Below are positions 48,671 to 62,215 of a DNA stretch of 64,000 nt, in pieces. Source of the stretch: Phlebotomus papatasi (taxonomy: Eukaryota; Arthropoda; Insecta; Diptera; Psychodidae). Under the pieces are notes generated by a model that was not told the DNA's origin, made no database searches, and saw only the letters and a program-made list of their open reading frames with translations. How positions within the stretch are numbered: the first letter of the stretch is position 1; each line of letters starts with the position of its first letter. Made by a program: the position numbers and the translations under genes. The DNA is taken from assembly GCF_024763615.1 (NCBI RefSeq), contig NC_077224.1:57980712-58044711 (forward strand), given 5' to 3'.

Positions 48671-49078
48671 GGTTGCATAAGATTAAATAAATAAAGATAT
48701 AAAGATGGACTAGGCAAGTGGTTTTTATTGGATCAAACTTTGCCAATATGAAAAAGCCTTTAATCCTTAAAAAATATTTTTGAGTGGTTTTTCAGTAGTT
48801 CTTGGTTGGTATTTTCTTTAGGATTTTCGTCACTAATACCTCTACTTTCTTATGCATGAGTTTAAATTTTGTTAGGAGCTAATTTTCTTATTTCTTTTCT
48901 TACACAGCGAACCTAGTTTCCAAATATTTTCGGAATTGGTCCGGTTTTTAAAATTTATGGGTGCGATGAGTAATACTTATTGTGAAACATAGGAAAAATT
49001 TAGTTATAACGAAGCATGGGATCGTACGAAATATAGGCACTTTCCCCTAGTGAATTTTATGGTACCTAATATCTTAGG

Positions 49079-49165
49079 TCATGGGACTGACAAGTCTATC
49101 CCTGCTAATGCGTGTACAAAAATCTCGCTAGCGAGAAAGCCTAGTTCCACTATTGAATGTTGAAC
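49079..49165 (+). repeat. SINE B body fragment
   Basis: Matches the 3' body of family B ('catgggactgacaa', 'aagcctagttcc') without the tRNA-like head or the repeat tail. A 5'-truncated, diverged remnant. Confidence 0.6.
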
Positions 49166-49183
49166 AGTAGAGTCGTAGAGTAG

Positions 49184-49388
49184 AATGTAAAACGTTCATG
49201 CATTCGAATAATGTGAATTTTCTTTAAATTTTCCTAAGAGCCTTAAACATTTCTATTAAATATTAGTTAGTTTGTTATCAATTGTTGATAATTATGTGAC
49301 AATCATGTGAAAATCTCTTATAGAAAAAGTAAGAGAAATTCACATTATTCGAAGGCATGAACGTTCGAAAGGAAAGTACTTTCCCCTA
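49184..49388. mobile_element. Inverted-repeat MITE, right end at CCCCTA
   Basis: Arms at about 49184-49222 and 49337-49375 pair through 'cattcgaataatgtgaattt' and its complement. The right side continues to 'actttcccct' before TA (49388). The left terminus is not clear; a similar 'actttccccta' at 49039 could be a related end. Confidence 0.55.
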
Positions 49389-49619
49389 TTCATTATTTTC
49401 TGTAATTCTAAATATTGAATTTAAATTTTTATGCTAAAAATTATAAAAATTATGGGGAATATTTCTTTATCCTATCCAAAATCTGCTTAACCCAGAAATG
49501 GGTTTCCCCAGAGGTGAACGGCCCAGTTGGAAACGAACTAAGAAACTCAAGAGGGTGTTATTTATTAGTTTTCCAAGTGCAATTTACCTCGTTAAACAAC
49601 ATATAATATTAAAATCAAA

Positions 49620-50110
49620 TATCTAAATCTAAAGTATCGATTTCTCTAATGACTTCTAATCGTACTCTCAATGATCCTTCTCTCAGACAGATAAGTGCTC
49701 TCAGAGTCGCGAAGTGAATCTCCCAGCTTCAATTGGATAATTTCCTCAGCCTAAGATGTTCCCTCTTCAAATGGAAGAAATTCCTTCTAATGATTGCGAT
49801 TGAGTTGCACTGGACGATCGCGGAGGGGTTAAATATGGTCCATAATTAATAGGTGTCGAACGGGCAATGGTGCAGTGCAGTGTGAGAGACTCCAAAAGGT
49901 TTTAAGGAAACTCAATTCGATAATCACTTTGGAGGGCTCATTAAATTCCACTTTAAATCGCTCGATGCAAAAGTTCTCCTCGGTCGGCCTCTCAAATGAG
50001 CGCAACTCACAGAGTGATTTACAAGTGTCAGAACAAGTGCTAGAGTGCAATTAAAGATGTGGCAGAAAGGGCACCACCAATCCCGGCCACTTGAGGAAGA
50101 AGTGAGAAAA
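49620..50110. other. Single-copy-looking island
   Basis: Less AT-rich, no repeat, unsupported 73-codon frame on the minus strand. Possible regulatory DNA. Confidence 0.25.
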
Positions 50111-51785
50111 ATTTTCTCATGCTAAATGGGGGTATTCCAGGGGCTATTAACTAATTATATGTAAGTTATTATTAATAACAAAATATATAACTCATTAATA
50201 ATAAAGATTGAGCAATGCGATTAGACAGCGAATTGTGGGTAACTACTAAGACTAAAACAAGAATATAATTAATAATACTACGAAAAATGCGATTTCTTAT
50301 AAATCGCATTTTGAAAATAAGCATTTTGGTTTATGACAGTAATAAATTATAAATTGATAATTTTAAAGTAATAGATTTTTCCGAAATATGATACTATTAA
50401 AATAGTGTCGTTAATAAGAAAAAAATGCTTTCAACAATTTATTAAAATAATTTTATAGAGATTTCAAAATTTTCATCAATCGACGAAAAAATTGTGGAAA
50501 TAAAGTAAGTTAAGGGAATGATGGGTCAAAAAGACTAAAGAAACAAAATATCTTATGAAATTTTCATTGAAAAGTTTTCAAAATCCAGCCATTTGGGGAG
50601 TTTTTTAAACTTACTTTTCAATGAATAAAATTTTTCAAAGTGGGGTTGCCTGATGAGTTAAATTAGTCCTTGAACGAAAGACTTAATGTTGACCTGATCA
50701 TAACTCATTCTACAAGACGAAATGTAGTGTAAAATACGTCAAAAAAATTTTTTGCATAAAATTCAAATTTCATTCTTTTTTATAATTACTTCGTTCAAAC
50801 ACTATGCATTTTTACTCATCAGCTAACAAGAAAAATTTAGTTTTTGGATATGAGATGAACCTACTCTGAGAAATCTTGTCCACTGAAAAGTAAGTTTTTT
50901 TTTAAACGTCTTCGAAAATAAGGTTTCAGAGGCTGAGTTTTTAAAAAAAATTAAATGAAAACATCAGAAAGTATAGTTTAAAAGTTCTACATTTATATGC
51001 GTAAGAGCTTGATTTTTTTTTGTTACCCGGCAATAAAGTGTAAAGTGTAAAATATTGACAATAGATATCGCAATAGATATCGCGAATATCTTACACTTTA
51101 AAGACTTAGAAACGTTTTCATGACAATAATTGGCTTTCTTAAATTTAAAGAAATAATCTATAAATCTATATAGTAAATACTTATACAAAATGAAACATTT
51201 TCATAAGTTTACTCGCAAGATTGTAAGTTATTCTCAAAAGGTTAATGTTATTGCTAGTCTTCTTTAAATTAAAATTAAAATTAACATAATTTAATTTTTT
51301 ATTAATTTTTATTACCATATAAGAAATATTTCAATGATGCTATGATTTTGGTAAAGGGAAAATAAAGGGCTTTTCATTCTATCTGCAACAATTTTAAATG
51401 TTAAATATATAAATTAAAGTCGTTTTTTTTTTAAGATTTAAGTTTTTTACTGACTATAATTGGATATTTTACTGCTCATTTTATAATTTTTTACTGTCCA
51501 TTTTGAATTTTTTACTACTCGTTTGTTTTTTGCCTTTCAAAATGTTTAGACTGAGTAGAATTTAAAATTAATTTTCTACTGATTAGATACATGGAATAAA
51601 TTATTGATTAAATACATTTTGTTGCTATTCCATTGTAATTTTTCCTAAAAAGTGTGCCTAACTTAAAAAATACATTTGTCTGACACGACTGACACAGTTA
51701 TAATTTTGACTGATTCTACTATTTTATTTTTATTATTTAACTAAACAATTTTCTTATAAAATGATAGATTATATAAATATTTATT
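50111..51785. other. AT-rich intergenic DNA
   Basis: Very AT-rich. A small inverted pair with a duplicated AATAGATATCGC lies at 51037-51103. Nothing else recognised. Confidence 0.4.
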
Positions 51786-51789
51786 CCTA

Positions 51790-52480
51790 AAGGGTATTAA
51801 TTTCGTTACTTGTCCACCCTCTGCGAATTTTCTTAAGTTGCAAAAATGATTCATAAGTGCTGCGGAATTTGTCGGATGTGTTCCTCATGATGGGTGATAA
51901 ATGGCCCCCGCGGGGTGGTGTGAAGGGGGTTTGGCGGAGAAAAGGGCTCTGGGACGATGGAGAGGTCCGGTCTTGAGCCCGAGGAGGATGCATCCGAAGA
52001 GACCAACTGAGGAGGTGAGCATTAGTCATTTGGCAAATGTGCTCGCATTTGAAGATGACCCATCAACCATGCACTCCGTGGACCATATATAACGCGGTAA
52101 TTATTGCCATTTAGCCAATAATACCAACACATGGGGCCGCTCGATGGAATTGTTAAATGATGACCCAGGTGAGCTCTGTATGAATCTCGTCGTGAGATCG
52201 CGATAGCATCAAACACTATTTCTCTCGCCAATTTTGACAGTTATATGGGCAGTTATAAATAGGCGGCTCACGGCTCTGCTTCCTCACCAAATGGATGATC
52301 GCACCGTGGAGAGTCCACGAGATGGGCATCAATTACTAAATTAATTTCGACATTCACTCTGTGCACTCACAGAATGCATGGGAAAACTCCCAGGGATGGA
52401 CACAATCCTTTTCTGTTCTTACGAGTGATCTGTGGATTGCCATCTAGAGTAATTTTCAGATGATCATTCGAAGCCTAAAA
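51790..52480. other. Single-copy-looking island, possible regulatory DNA
   Basis: One of the least AT-rich parts of the window (about 51890-52220). Overlapping frames on both strands have no domain. Candidate enhancer DNA. Confidence 0.3.
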
Positions 52481-53455
52481 GGTTTTTTTCAAAATTAATA
52501 ACGATTATGCCAGCGATCTTCAGATATTTTTCAGCGCGATCCTGTTTCAACTGAATCAGGGGCCTCTCGACATTTCATTTTTCCATATGTTTTTGCATAG
52601 AAGTACTGAAGACTATTGGCAAGTTTTTTCCTAAAGAGAATTTACTTATCAGTCTGATATATTTCGAAATCGTGCATTAAAAGCTATCTAAAAATACATA
52701 TTTCATAATGTTCGCCAAAATTATACAAGAACTCCGAGCAAATTTGTTTAAGTCGCGGTGCAATAGCTGCAACATTTTTACAAGGAAAATTGAAAAATAG
52801 CTTCACTTTTTATTAGGCTTGATGGGCCTCTGACTGGATATACGAAACTGTTCTTAAGTTAATCTATTATGAAAATCTTTAATGATCTTTTGAATAAACG
52901 TTAGTCAAAAAAATGTTAGTCATAATCGATTTTTAGGGTGTCACCTAACGATCCAGAAATTATAAAATTTCTTATTTATTATATGCACGTGATCTCCTTA
53001 AAAGTTCATGTGATAACAGATGATCTTCCGACTTCCGCTAAAATCTTTGTTAAATTTTAGCACAATATTTAGAAAATTAATTTGAATGAAACGGAATATT
53101 TACACATTCTTTGAAGATTTCTTTTTTTCAATTATGAAGGAACATCAATTGAGATCTTTCTGATAGAAATCTTCACAGATTTTCAGGTGATCTTCATGAA
53201 ATTTTAGATCAATATTTTCAAAAATAATCACAAGAAAAGTCAATCTTAAGAACTTCAAATTATTTTTGAGCAACATTCCTAGAAATATTATATTAGAATG
53301 AAGCCATCGAGGATTTTTGATTAATGACAAGTGATTTGCAGGTGATCTTCACATTACTTGAATATTCTTTAAATGATATAAAATTTCGGCATAACTTCAA
53401 CGTGCATTTCAATCATTTTCAAGTCAGTTGCTCAACAACTTTGCTAATTCTCAGG
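52481..53455. other. Intergenic DNA with recurring GTGATCTTC words
   Basis: Short related blocks ('gatgatcttc', 'ggtgatcttcatg', 'ggtgatcttcacatt') recur at about 53018, 53187 and 53341 with similar following text, suggesting old diverged duplication. No gene. Confidence 0.35.
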
Positions 53456-54560
53456 CTTCATTTGTCAGAAATTCCCTAGAAATTTTAGAAGAGAAGCATT
53501 GAGCCATTTGTGGCATTTTGACGGTGAAAATTCAATCGTCTTCATTGCAACATAAATCGAATTCCGGTTCCCATAAATACCATCCTCTTGCGAAGAGGCC
53601 TCTTCTTCTTAAGATGTTCATTAAAAGTGCCTATAAATGGTAGTTATTTGAATTAGTAAAATTCTATTTCACTTTCAGAGAGCAAATGCTCCTCCAGGGA
53701 GATCTTCTCTGGCAATTTCATCTCCCTCATGCCTCACGATTCATCCTCCTAATGAAGTTGAATTGAGAGAGGGTGGGCATATATAGGAGATTCCACGAGA
53801 AGAGGTGAACAGACCCAAAATGAACTGAGATGAACAAGTAGGTATAGGAGAGATGAATAAAATCACACACAAATTGCTGTGTTATTCTTAGCAAGTTGAA
53901 TGGGACATTCACGATGAAACGCAATGAAGGAGTCCACCTCATTCTAAATACAATGAGGCGCAAAAATTTTCTGCTGTGGAAACAAGTTCAAGGAACCACT
54001 TGGCCAGATGAGAAGACACAGTACTTGAGGAGTCTTTCACATCTTATGCGCTGTTACCAGCCGGAGCAGGAGCACTGAGCACGAGAGAGAATATTAAATT
54101 ACTCACTAGCAGATAATGAATTCGTTAAAAACATGAATAGGCAGAATCCATAGAGGCGAATAAAAGCCCCATTTGATCGCCATATAGATGCGTTTAAAGT
54201 GGAGTAAAACCATCATTCTTTCTTGTGTAAATTCGATCCTCCATATATCTGCCAACTGCACCATCCTCCCCGCCGACCAAGTATCTGCCACTGCACCAGG
54301 AGATCGCGCACAGACTCACTGACGGACGACGAGAGGTCAATATAGACCTCAGCATAATCCACTCACTCACCTCCATTGAAGTGAGATGGAATTCCAATTA
54401 TTTGGCTCATTTTCCCAACATGCCACCTTCAACTCTTGTTTTAGGCATCACTTGCAATATGTTCTACCCAATTTCATCAAGTCTTCCACAGATCCTTGAG
54501 ATTCTAACATCAAAGGACAATTTTTTACGTCAGATTCACTTAATAACAGTAAAGTGTGTA
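53456..54560. other. Single-copy-looking island, possible regulatory DNA
   Basis: Balanced composition with overlapping short frames on both strands and no recognisable domains or repeats. Confidence 0.3.
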
Positions 54561-55071
54561 AAATAATGCATCAGTTAGTAAAATGCGCAAAGAAATGGCT
54601 TTATGGAGCAATAAATGGTTCTGGGTTTGATTCTCATTGTTCAACCCGTCCGAAAAGCCGTTCGAATCTGGAAATAACACCACAATTTTTTTTGGCGGGA
54701 ATTCAATAAAATTTCATTATATTGACAGTTGCATTCCATACTGTTCTAACTTCAAATTGCAATTTAAGAGATTCATTTTTGCAATTAAAAATGTTAAATG
54801 AACGTCTAATTCTTATGAGAAGCAAGACAATTTCATTAGTTACAGAAGTGTGATCTGAATAACATATCAGTAGGAGCTCTTGGAGTAAAATTGTTCGAAG
54901 TGGTCTCAGAATTTTATTTATAGTTCGGTTTATGTACGAATAAATTTGCTAAATAAATTTTAATGTCCACTATAAAATAAATTCCGAAAACAAATAATTC
55001 CGTTAATACCAGAATCTTGGAATGAATAAATAGACTAATTTATTTTAGGAACTTAGTTATATAGCGGGGTA

Positions 55072-55491
55072 GGGTAAGTGTGCCAAATTCCGGCCAGCTT
55101 GCAATTTCGGCCACCTTTTTTGTTCCTTGAATTTCCATGAACTTTTAGATTTTACGTACTCTAGAGATTGCAAAAGGATAACAAAAAATGTAGCTTCGAC
55201 AAACGAGATGACATGAAAAAAGATATTGGAAGAATTCCCGAAGGGTAAGGAACTATGAGAATGAAGGTGGCCGAAATAAGGCACCAAAGCTATGTCTATA
55301 TTTTTATTCATTTTAAAATCTATTCAGAATGATTTTAGAGTAAATAAAGACGATAAACTCTTTGCAACGTTCCCAGCAACATTCTTACAAAAGAAAGAAT
55401 AAAAAAATCAATTTGTATTTAAAATATTACATTTCAAACTTGAGATTTTGACGCTTGCATGCAACTATGCCGAAATTTGGCACACTTACCC
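55072..55491. mobile_element. F2 MITE copy B
   Basis: Inverted ends GGGTAAGTGTGCCAAATT with TA outside (55070-55071, 55492-55493). Reverse orientation relative to 11573-11998, with matching interior. Confidence 0.88.
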
Positions 55492-55521
55492 TAAATGTCT
55501 TCTTTTTATTCTTTTGGTATA

Positions 55522-55672
55522 GAAGAAGGCTTTAAGGCTTCGCATACACTCTGGCTTCAAACACTTCATATTTTTTCATATTCCTTTAACGAATTTTAGA
55601 TAATTTTTCCATATATGGAAATATATGAAGTTTTTGAAGCCAGATTGTGTGCGAAGCTTGAAAGATTTCCCT
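55522..55672. mobile_element. 151-bp family X MITE, uninterrupted copy
   Basis: Arms pair through 'aggcttcgcatacactctgg' and its complement, with TA outside both ends. It begins about 30 bases after the F2 element. It is the compact reference for the split copy at 40321-44263. Confidence 0.8.
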
Positions 55673-56229
55673 TACTATATTAAAAAAAGAGACAGTAAAA
55701 TTACCCAAGTAACAAAAAAAGTCAACATAACATGATATGTATTACGCACCCGCGCGGAATACTTTCAAAGTGGGGACTAGCTTCCACATTAGTAAGGTAA
55801 TTTTTGAAATAAAGATGACCATATGGTATAGTTCACTTCATTCCATTTTTCGACTTACATTATGAGCAGTCGATATTATACCTCAAAGTCTCTTACTACA
55901 GTAATGGTTTTCTCATTTTCCTTGTAATTTTGTTATGTTCTTTCATTCTTTATTCCCAAAATTCAACTCACAATCGAATTTTCAAGCATTCCGGGTTGCA
56001 AGCATTCACAGGTTGCCTGTAAAGAATCTCAGCTACTATAGGATTATTTGGGCTTATCACTAGTTTGGTGAAGTTACAACAATTTTCTATACAAAATTCT
56101 TTCAAACATCATTTGCTGTAACTTCTTTAGCTCACTTGTTTTTCTTGTAATTTTCATTAATTAATTACATACATTAATTCTAATTGAAAAAAAAGCAATG
56201 ATTCTTCTTTCACCCGACCTAAATATTCA

Positions 56230-57040
56230 AAATCACTATTTATTGCGCATAATACCTTCTTGATATGTGAAAGAATTGACCCTTCATAAACACGGCGAGC
56301 ACGAAATTAATCCAAAAATGGGTAATTCTCAGAGCTCGAAATACAATTGAGAGATCTTGTGACACAGATGTGGGCGGATGCGTCTCCTCGACAAAGACTT
56401 TAGAAGAAAAAAAAGGTGTTTTCAATGGAGGTGAATTTGGATGAAGGGAGTGAAAATCTCTCAAACAAAGCCCAAGCTTCAAATGCGTTCGATGATCTTC
56501 TCATGGGCACCATGAGATGATCGCACATCCAAGTTCAATGTACTGCCACAGATTCACCTGTGCCAGATCACCAGTGATGGTGTTTCTCTAGAGTTCTCTC
56601 GCAGCTCTTATGATATGCTGCACCCCCGAGTCACATTTTGAGAGATGCAATGAATGGCGCTGCCATAAATCTCAACCGACGCCAAAGAGATCGCTCATTC
56701 GTTCATTTATTAATGACTGTAGTTGCGATCTGGGCGAAGCATCAGGGCAAGAATCATCTTCACTTGTGCATTGGGCTCCGGGGGAAGTGATTCTTCTGCG
56801 CAGAAAATTATTCACACAACTCGAGGACAATTCCATGTAGCGTGTGTGACTCCAACGTCTTCGATCCACCTTCGCATGCCAACTTCAGAAGAATCAACGG
56901 TGATTTCTGCATTGAGAAAATTCGATAAAAGACCAACAAATGAGTGGTATTTGCAAAGATATTCCACCCAGCAAATTTTATTGCAATTTCCTGCTAAAAT
57001 ACCATTAAATTGGAGAAATTTCTTACATTAGAAGGGAGAT
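56230..57040. other. Single-copy-looking island, possible regulatory DNA
   Basis: Balanced composition with several GATC words (56490-56570) and an E-box CACCTG near 56558. Short frames up to 102 codons without domain. Confidence 0.3.
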
Positions 57041-57188
57041 TGGGGAATGTCTGGATGTAACTTTTAAATGAAACTTCATGATTATTTTCTTTTTAAATGC
57101 TTTATAACTGTATGACTTCTAGACATTTCTTCCATTTTAATTTTATAAAATTATTTATGTGGCTTCAATTCAGGCGATCAATGGCTTA

Positions 57189-57400
57189 GGGGGGAGGGGT
57201 ACTTTGAGCTGTGGGGCTAGATTGTTATATGACTTTTGCGCCTATTTCTAAATAAAGCTGAAACAATTATTTTATTTAAATCCACAACTACTTTGTGTAT
57301 CCAAATTACATCATGTTAAAACCCAGTTTATATTAGAAATATGCGAAAAAATCGTATAACAGTGTAGCCTAACACAGCTCAAAGTAGCCCCATCTCCCAC
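57189..57400. mobile_element. F3 MITE copy C
   Basis: Inverted ends (GGTACTTTGAGCTGTGGGG and its imperfect complement) bordered by TA (57187-57188, 57401-57402). Same family as 19843-20060. Confidence 0.8.
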
Positions 57401-57707
57401 TATAGTGTTTTTGCAATGGATAATTTTACACTTCACATACTTATGAACTTTTTATCTTTTACCCTCCGAGGGTCGCATTAGGTGTGATTGTTGTATAATC
57501 AAATCTATTATAATATAATTTTAATTATTCTAACAGTTGTCAATAAAATACTCAACTGTGCGTTTGGCCAGTTTCATGTTTTCTTAAATTCACTTAACTA
57601 ATACAAGCTTAAAACTGAGCCATATGGCTTAGCTTTTTTAAATTCTTATCAGTTAAGAAATCATTAAAAATTTTGACATAGGATTAGTTATTAAGGGTAA
57701 AAATTCT

Positions 57708-57756
57708 AATAGAGAAAACACGGAAATTTCGAACTGGTTTCCGTGTTTTCTCTATT
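57708..57756. repeat. Perfect 19-bp stem hairpin
   Basis: AATAGAGAAAACACGGAAA at 57708-57726 is fully complementary to 57738-57756, with an 11-nt loop. It occurs once in the window. It may be a remnant palindrome; nothing shows that it is an RNA gene. Confidence 0.6.
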
Positions 57757-58870
57757 ATCATCAAGTTATCGGCCGGATTCCATATGGTAAAAATTCTATT
57801 ATACATTGGGAAAACGCAGAATTACACTTCAGAAATTTTTGTAACCTTATCATCAACTAAAGGACAATGGGCAGAAATGTACGAGAACTGGTCCAACCCT
57901 TCGCCAGAAATGGGACTAGAGGCTCATTTTGTAGGTATTGTTGTATGGCTTAAAATTTGCCGAGACCAAAGTCAAAAAGGACTATCAGTCCTTGGGAAAT
58001 TAACGATATGCTTCGGAAAATTCACAACTTTGACAATTTATTACTCGAAAACGGCTTAACCGATCCTAATGAAATTCGGGTCAAATTCGATGTATGACTT
58101 AAGCTTCAAATAAATATTTTCAGATTTTCCCTCTGACTGCTCTATCTGGTAGCTTACATACAAACTTGCCATATTTTAAAGCCATCCCATATTACAGGGC
58201 AACAAAACGAAAACTTTATTCGTTTAATGGCAAATCACAGGTATTTTCGGAGTCCTTGGTGTATCTTGAACATATGACCCGAAGAAACTTATGGTCTATC
58301 ACGTCAACTTTTTCAGATATTTTTAAGTAAGGGTTTTTAAGAAATTGGTAGAACTATTTTTATGAAATTTGCTTTTTTTTAATTAACGGCATATCGTAAG
58401 TTGTTGACGCTAAAGAACGTTTTCTGAAAGAGAACTGAACTCAAGGAACATTTTCCCAAAAGAAACCGTATCCCTATATCTCTTGTATCTAGATTTTCCT
58501 CAAAAATGCACGAATATTATTTAATTCCGTTAAACGTATTTCCTCGATTGCATCCTTTTGTCGTTTTTAGAGAAATATTCTCCTTAAAAAAGGAGCTAGG
58601 ATTGCTGAAGTTCATAGGGTTGTAAGGGTACCGTTGCTAAAGAATTTTAACAAAAGTTTCTCAGTAGATACAATACCCTAGATACAATACTTTTTTATAA
58701 GTTTGAAGGATCGTAAAAGATTTATAAGGAAGATCTGGAAAATTACAGGGAAAATGAAGAGATAAATAATTTGTCCTTCTTTACAAATTATTCTTAGAAA
58801 CGAATAATATACGATTAACCGTTATTGTATAAACGGAGATTTGCGAAAAAATCATTACAATTCTTATACA
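57757..58870. other. Intergenic DNA, nothing recognised
   Basis: A 91-codon frame at 57784-58059 has no known features. The sequence could be decayed transposon but no ends were found. Confidence 0.35.
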
Positions 58871-58877
58871 TATGCTT

Positions 58878-59130
58878 CACTGAGAGAAAACCGAAAAAGT
58901 TAAAATAACATTCTGGAAATGTTTATTTTTATCCTGCTGTATTGATCCGAAATCGGTGTAAATATTATGCTTTTTAGTTGTATTAGGGGTTAAATTACAC
59001 TTTATCATGTTAATTTTACCCTTAAAAAGGTGTAATATTAACATTAAAATATGTTGATATATTTTTACACCTAAAAATGTTAAAGTTATGAGGAAAAAAA
59101 GTTAATCGCACCCCCGTTTTTTTCTTAGTG
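58878..59130. mobile_element. Family Z MITE copy 2
   Basis: CACTGAGA start and TTAGTG end, same length (253 bp) and orientation as 16598-16850, with close internal similarity. Confidence 0.8.
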
Positions 59131-59486
59131 TTTGTGCTCTAGTGCTTTTTCTACATATTTTTGGGGTTGGTCCCGGAACAAAAGTTGTTACTTTTGCCAA
59201 TACCTATTCGATGGTATAGGCCTCATTCGTGGCGAAAGGCTGGACCGTTTTGCCCAATGTCCTTTGTATATGTATTATGTGATCATATATGTCAACATGT
59301 ATATATGCACGTCAACATTGTTTGAAGAATTGCTGATATAGATGATGAAAACGATACGGCAATAGTAGATCCAAGTGACGATTTATTGCAGATAATTCAG
59401 TAATGTTTTGTCTTTGATTTTGATTAGATCCCAATCCTTTATCGTTGGCTCAAAACAAGGCTATTGTAACGGTCTCCACACATTAA

Positions 59487-59562
59487 AGAAATTTATGTCC
59501 ATATTGAAGATTTTTTCCTACACAAGCGTAGTGAATTTGCTTCAATATGGACATAAATTCTT
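59487..59562. repeat. 76-nt palindromic hairpin, copy 2
   Basis: Arms at 59487-59509 and 59540-59562 form a 23-bp near-perfect stem. It is related in reverse orientation to 8430-8505, including the loop. Confidence 0.7.
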
Positions 59563-60049
59563 CTAGTATGTAGGGGCCATAAGTCTAAAATGCAACTTTT
59601 CAGGAGAGAGGTTTAAAGTTTAACGGCTAAAATTAATTTTTATTAATTATAACACAAATAGTTTCAACCGTTTCAACTATAAAAACTATTTTGTCATATT
59701 TAAGCATTGAGTATCTTCTGGTTAATTTTATTTTTAATTTTTTCTCTTAACTTTTGCAGAAATAACTTAATCAACATAAAAAGTTTTGGGAACGTAGATT
59801 TAAGGTTTTTACATCCAAGAATGTAATTTTTTTATACTACTGTTAGTAAGACTCACAATGCTCACGTTTGGAGCCGACAATATATAAAAGTTAAACTCCC
59901 CTGTGTGAAACTGCCCTGTGTAACCCTATCTGCTATCTTGGGTCATTAATAGAATATATTAGAACATTGTGAGACTTTAGTATTTTTCTCTTAAACAGTC
60001 CAGCTGGTATTACCTGCTACTGAAGCACTTTATACACCCACCTTCCCCT

Positions 60050-61370
60050 AATTCATCATGCAGAGCAATAGAACAATATGTTTGCGTTCTTTTGCATTTT
60101 GTTTCGATCCTTCTGGTGTTCAATTATCACCAGAGCGAGACAGTGGCGAAGAGTGAGATGGCAGGTGTCATTTCGGAGTCACCTCAGCGGTGTCCATCAA
60201 CCCTCATGGTATCACACTTGTTAGGGCACGGGGAGTCGCGTGCCAGAGCACGGAGGAGACCAGCCACAGAGTTGTCGAGGTGGAAAAAGTCTAAAAAGAC
60301 ATGGTCGAGGGAGCGGGTGAAGGAAACAGGTGAGATTGCAAATGACAATTACTGAGTACTTGAGCAGCAGATGGTACGATATTGCAGGAGCATCCCTCAA
60401 ATTTATGGAGATTTTCCCGAGCCTGCATATAGGGGTTTGTCTCTGGGCAAAAGGCCCATATGTCTCCGTCACACATTCTTGAGCAGACCAGACGAGCCAG
60501 GAAACACCCAAATTGCCTTGGCCACCATCGTCTCCAGGAAGTGATCGTAGTGGAGAAAATCACCCTTATGCACCATATGGCTCTAGTCTGATTCACTGAG
60601 GCATCCCCCTGAAGAGCCCCGCTATAGTTTCTCTAGCTAAATTAATTTATGCCCCTGGCTGACTCTAACTAAATTGAGAATAATTAAATTGTTTGTGACT
60701 CCGGGTGATGGTGAGCCAATCTCCGGCTCACTTATGCTGGACAATTGGACACGAAGACAAATGAAATCGTATGTTAGAATAATTAACAGTCCGGGAGCTG
60801 CAATTGCAGGTCTTTGATCATCCGGAGTCTGGGTGTGTGGTGTTCTCGCGATGGCAAGAAGCAACAGGGAGCAAAAATTAATTAGCTTTGCAAATCTCGC
60901 GCAAAGTAAACGCATTAATTGCACTTTCTCTGCTGCGAACATCGATCAACTTGCTCGTACAAGTGGCTCTAGATTAGTTCTCTTTGCCCATGAGTAATCT
61001 TCCACCTTCAGTTGTGCAGACACCATAGTTTTGAACTTGCCGATCCTCAGCCATTCAATCGCCGTGGAATTTAGTGAAGATGTATTTGGTGGGCTGAGGT
61101 AGGAAAAAAAAAGATGGTAGGAAAGAGGAAACCTCTCCTCATACGCAATATTTCTCTAAACTGTGCAATCTTGGCTATTATTGAGGATTTTCTCAGTTCC
61201 CATTCGCCTCTTCCATCACACAATCTCCAATCTTGAGCATTCGTCTTGCTGAAATGATTAACAGCTCATGTACTCAATCAATTAATAAAGCAATTGGAGC
61301 TCAATCGACACTTGCCTTCTTTTTCATGCACCTACAGCACTAACTTCAATTTCCGAGTAAATAGGGTGAT
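60050..61370. other. Single-copy-looking island, possible regulatory DNA
   Basis: Long balanced stretch without repeats. Frames of 87-101 codons overlap on both strands at 60092-60942 with no domain. Candidate enhancer DNA or an unrecognised exon of another gene; I cannot support the latter. Confidence 0.3.
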
Positions 61371-62215
61371 GCCCACAAAAACCAGAATCTCAGAAAATGC
61401 ACAACAATATGTAAAGTCTTCTGAGAAATGCTTAATTAAAAGCATAAATAAAAGCACAGACTTGCAATAGGCAAATATGGGTTTTGATCTTAAGATGTTA
61501 AAATCGCAAAATTATTTCCTTTAACTTTTTGAGCAATAAATCACATAATCGAGATGACTAAACTGGATACCGCCCGCCGATGGATTACGTTATTGGGTCG
61601 CTGTTATCTAATTAGATCGTGATAGCTTTTTATTAATTTAATTAGGGAGCAAGGAAGGAACCTCCACGCGTAGTTAGGACTTTTTTTTGGAACTAAATCG
61701 GTGCTCCTCGTCAGTCCCCGGGGACTCACTAATCCTTCCATCACGAAGCTAGAAAAAATTTTGTGTCTATTAACGTAGCCCGTTTCTGGGCAAGACATGT
61801 TTAATTTTTTAATGCCTTGACTCGATTAATAATAATTAATTTAATTTTTATTGTTTATTAATAAATGATATGAAGATGAATTTTAAGAGAATCGTCAGCT
61901 AGAGAAAGTGACATCCAAGGATCGAATTGGGGACTTCTCGCTATTTCCCACTATAACTACAATATTAGTTTAGTTCATATTTCAATCGCACTTTTAAAAT
62001 TGCAGGAAACCGGCTTCTCTTGAACAAATTTTTCATGAAAGTGCATAAAAGATTATATTTGACGAAATTTAAACTACTTTGGAGGGCCTATTTCTCAACC
62101 GATTTGTTTAAATTTGGATATTTTAAGTTCTTGAAATTTCCAACCAGCAATTAATTGCGGAATTAAGCGGTGTTGAATTGTTAAAGATTTCGTAGTATCG
62201 AAAGAACACCTAGAG
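61371..62215. other. Intergenic DNA, nothing recognised
   Basis: AT-rich with an unsupported 64-codon minus-strand frame. Confidence 0.35.
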
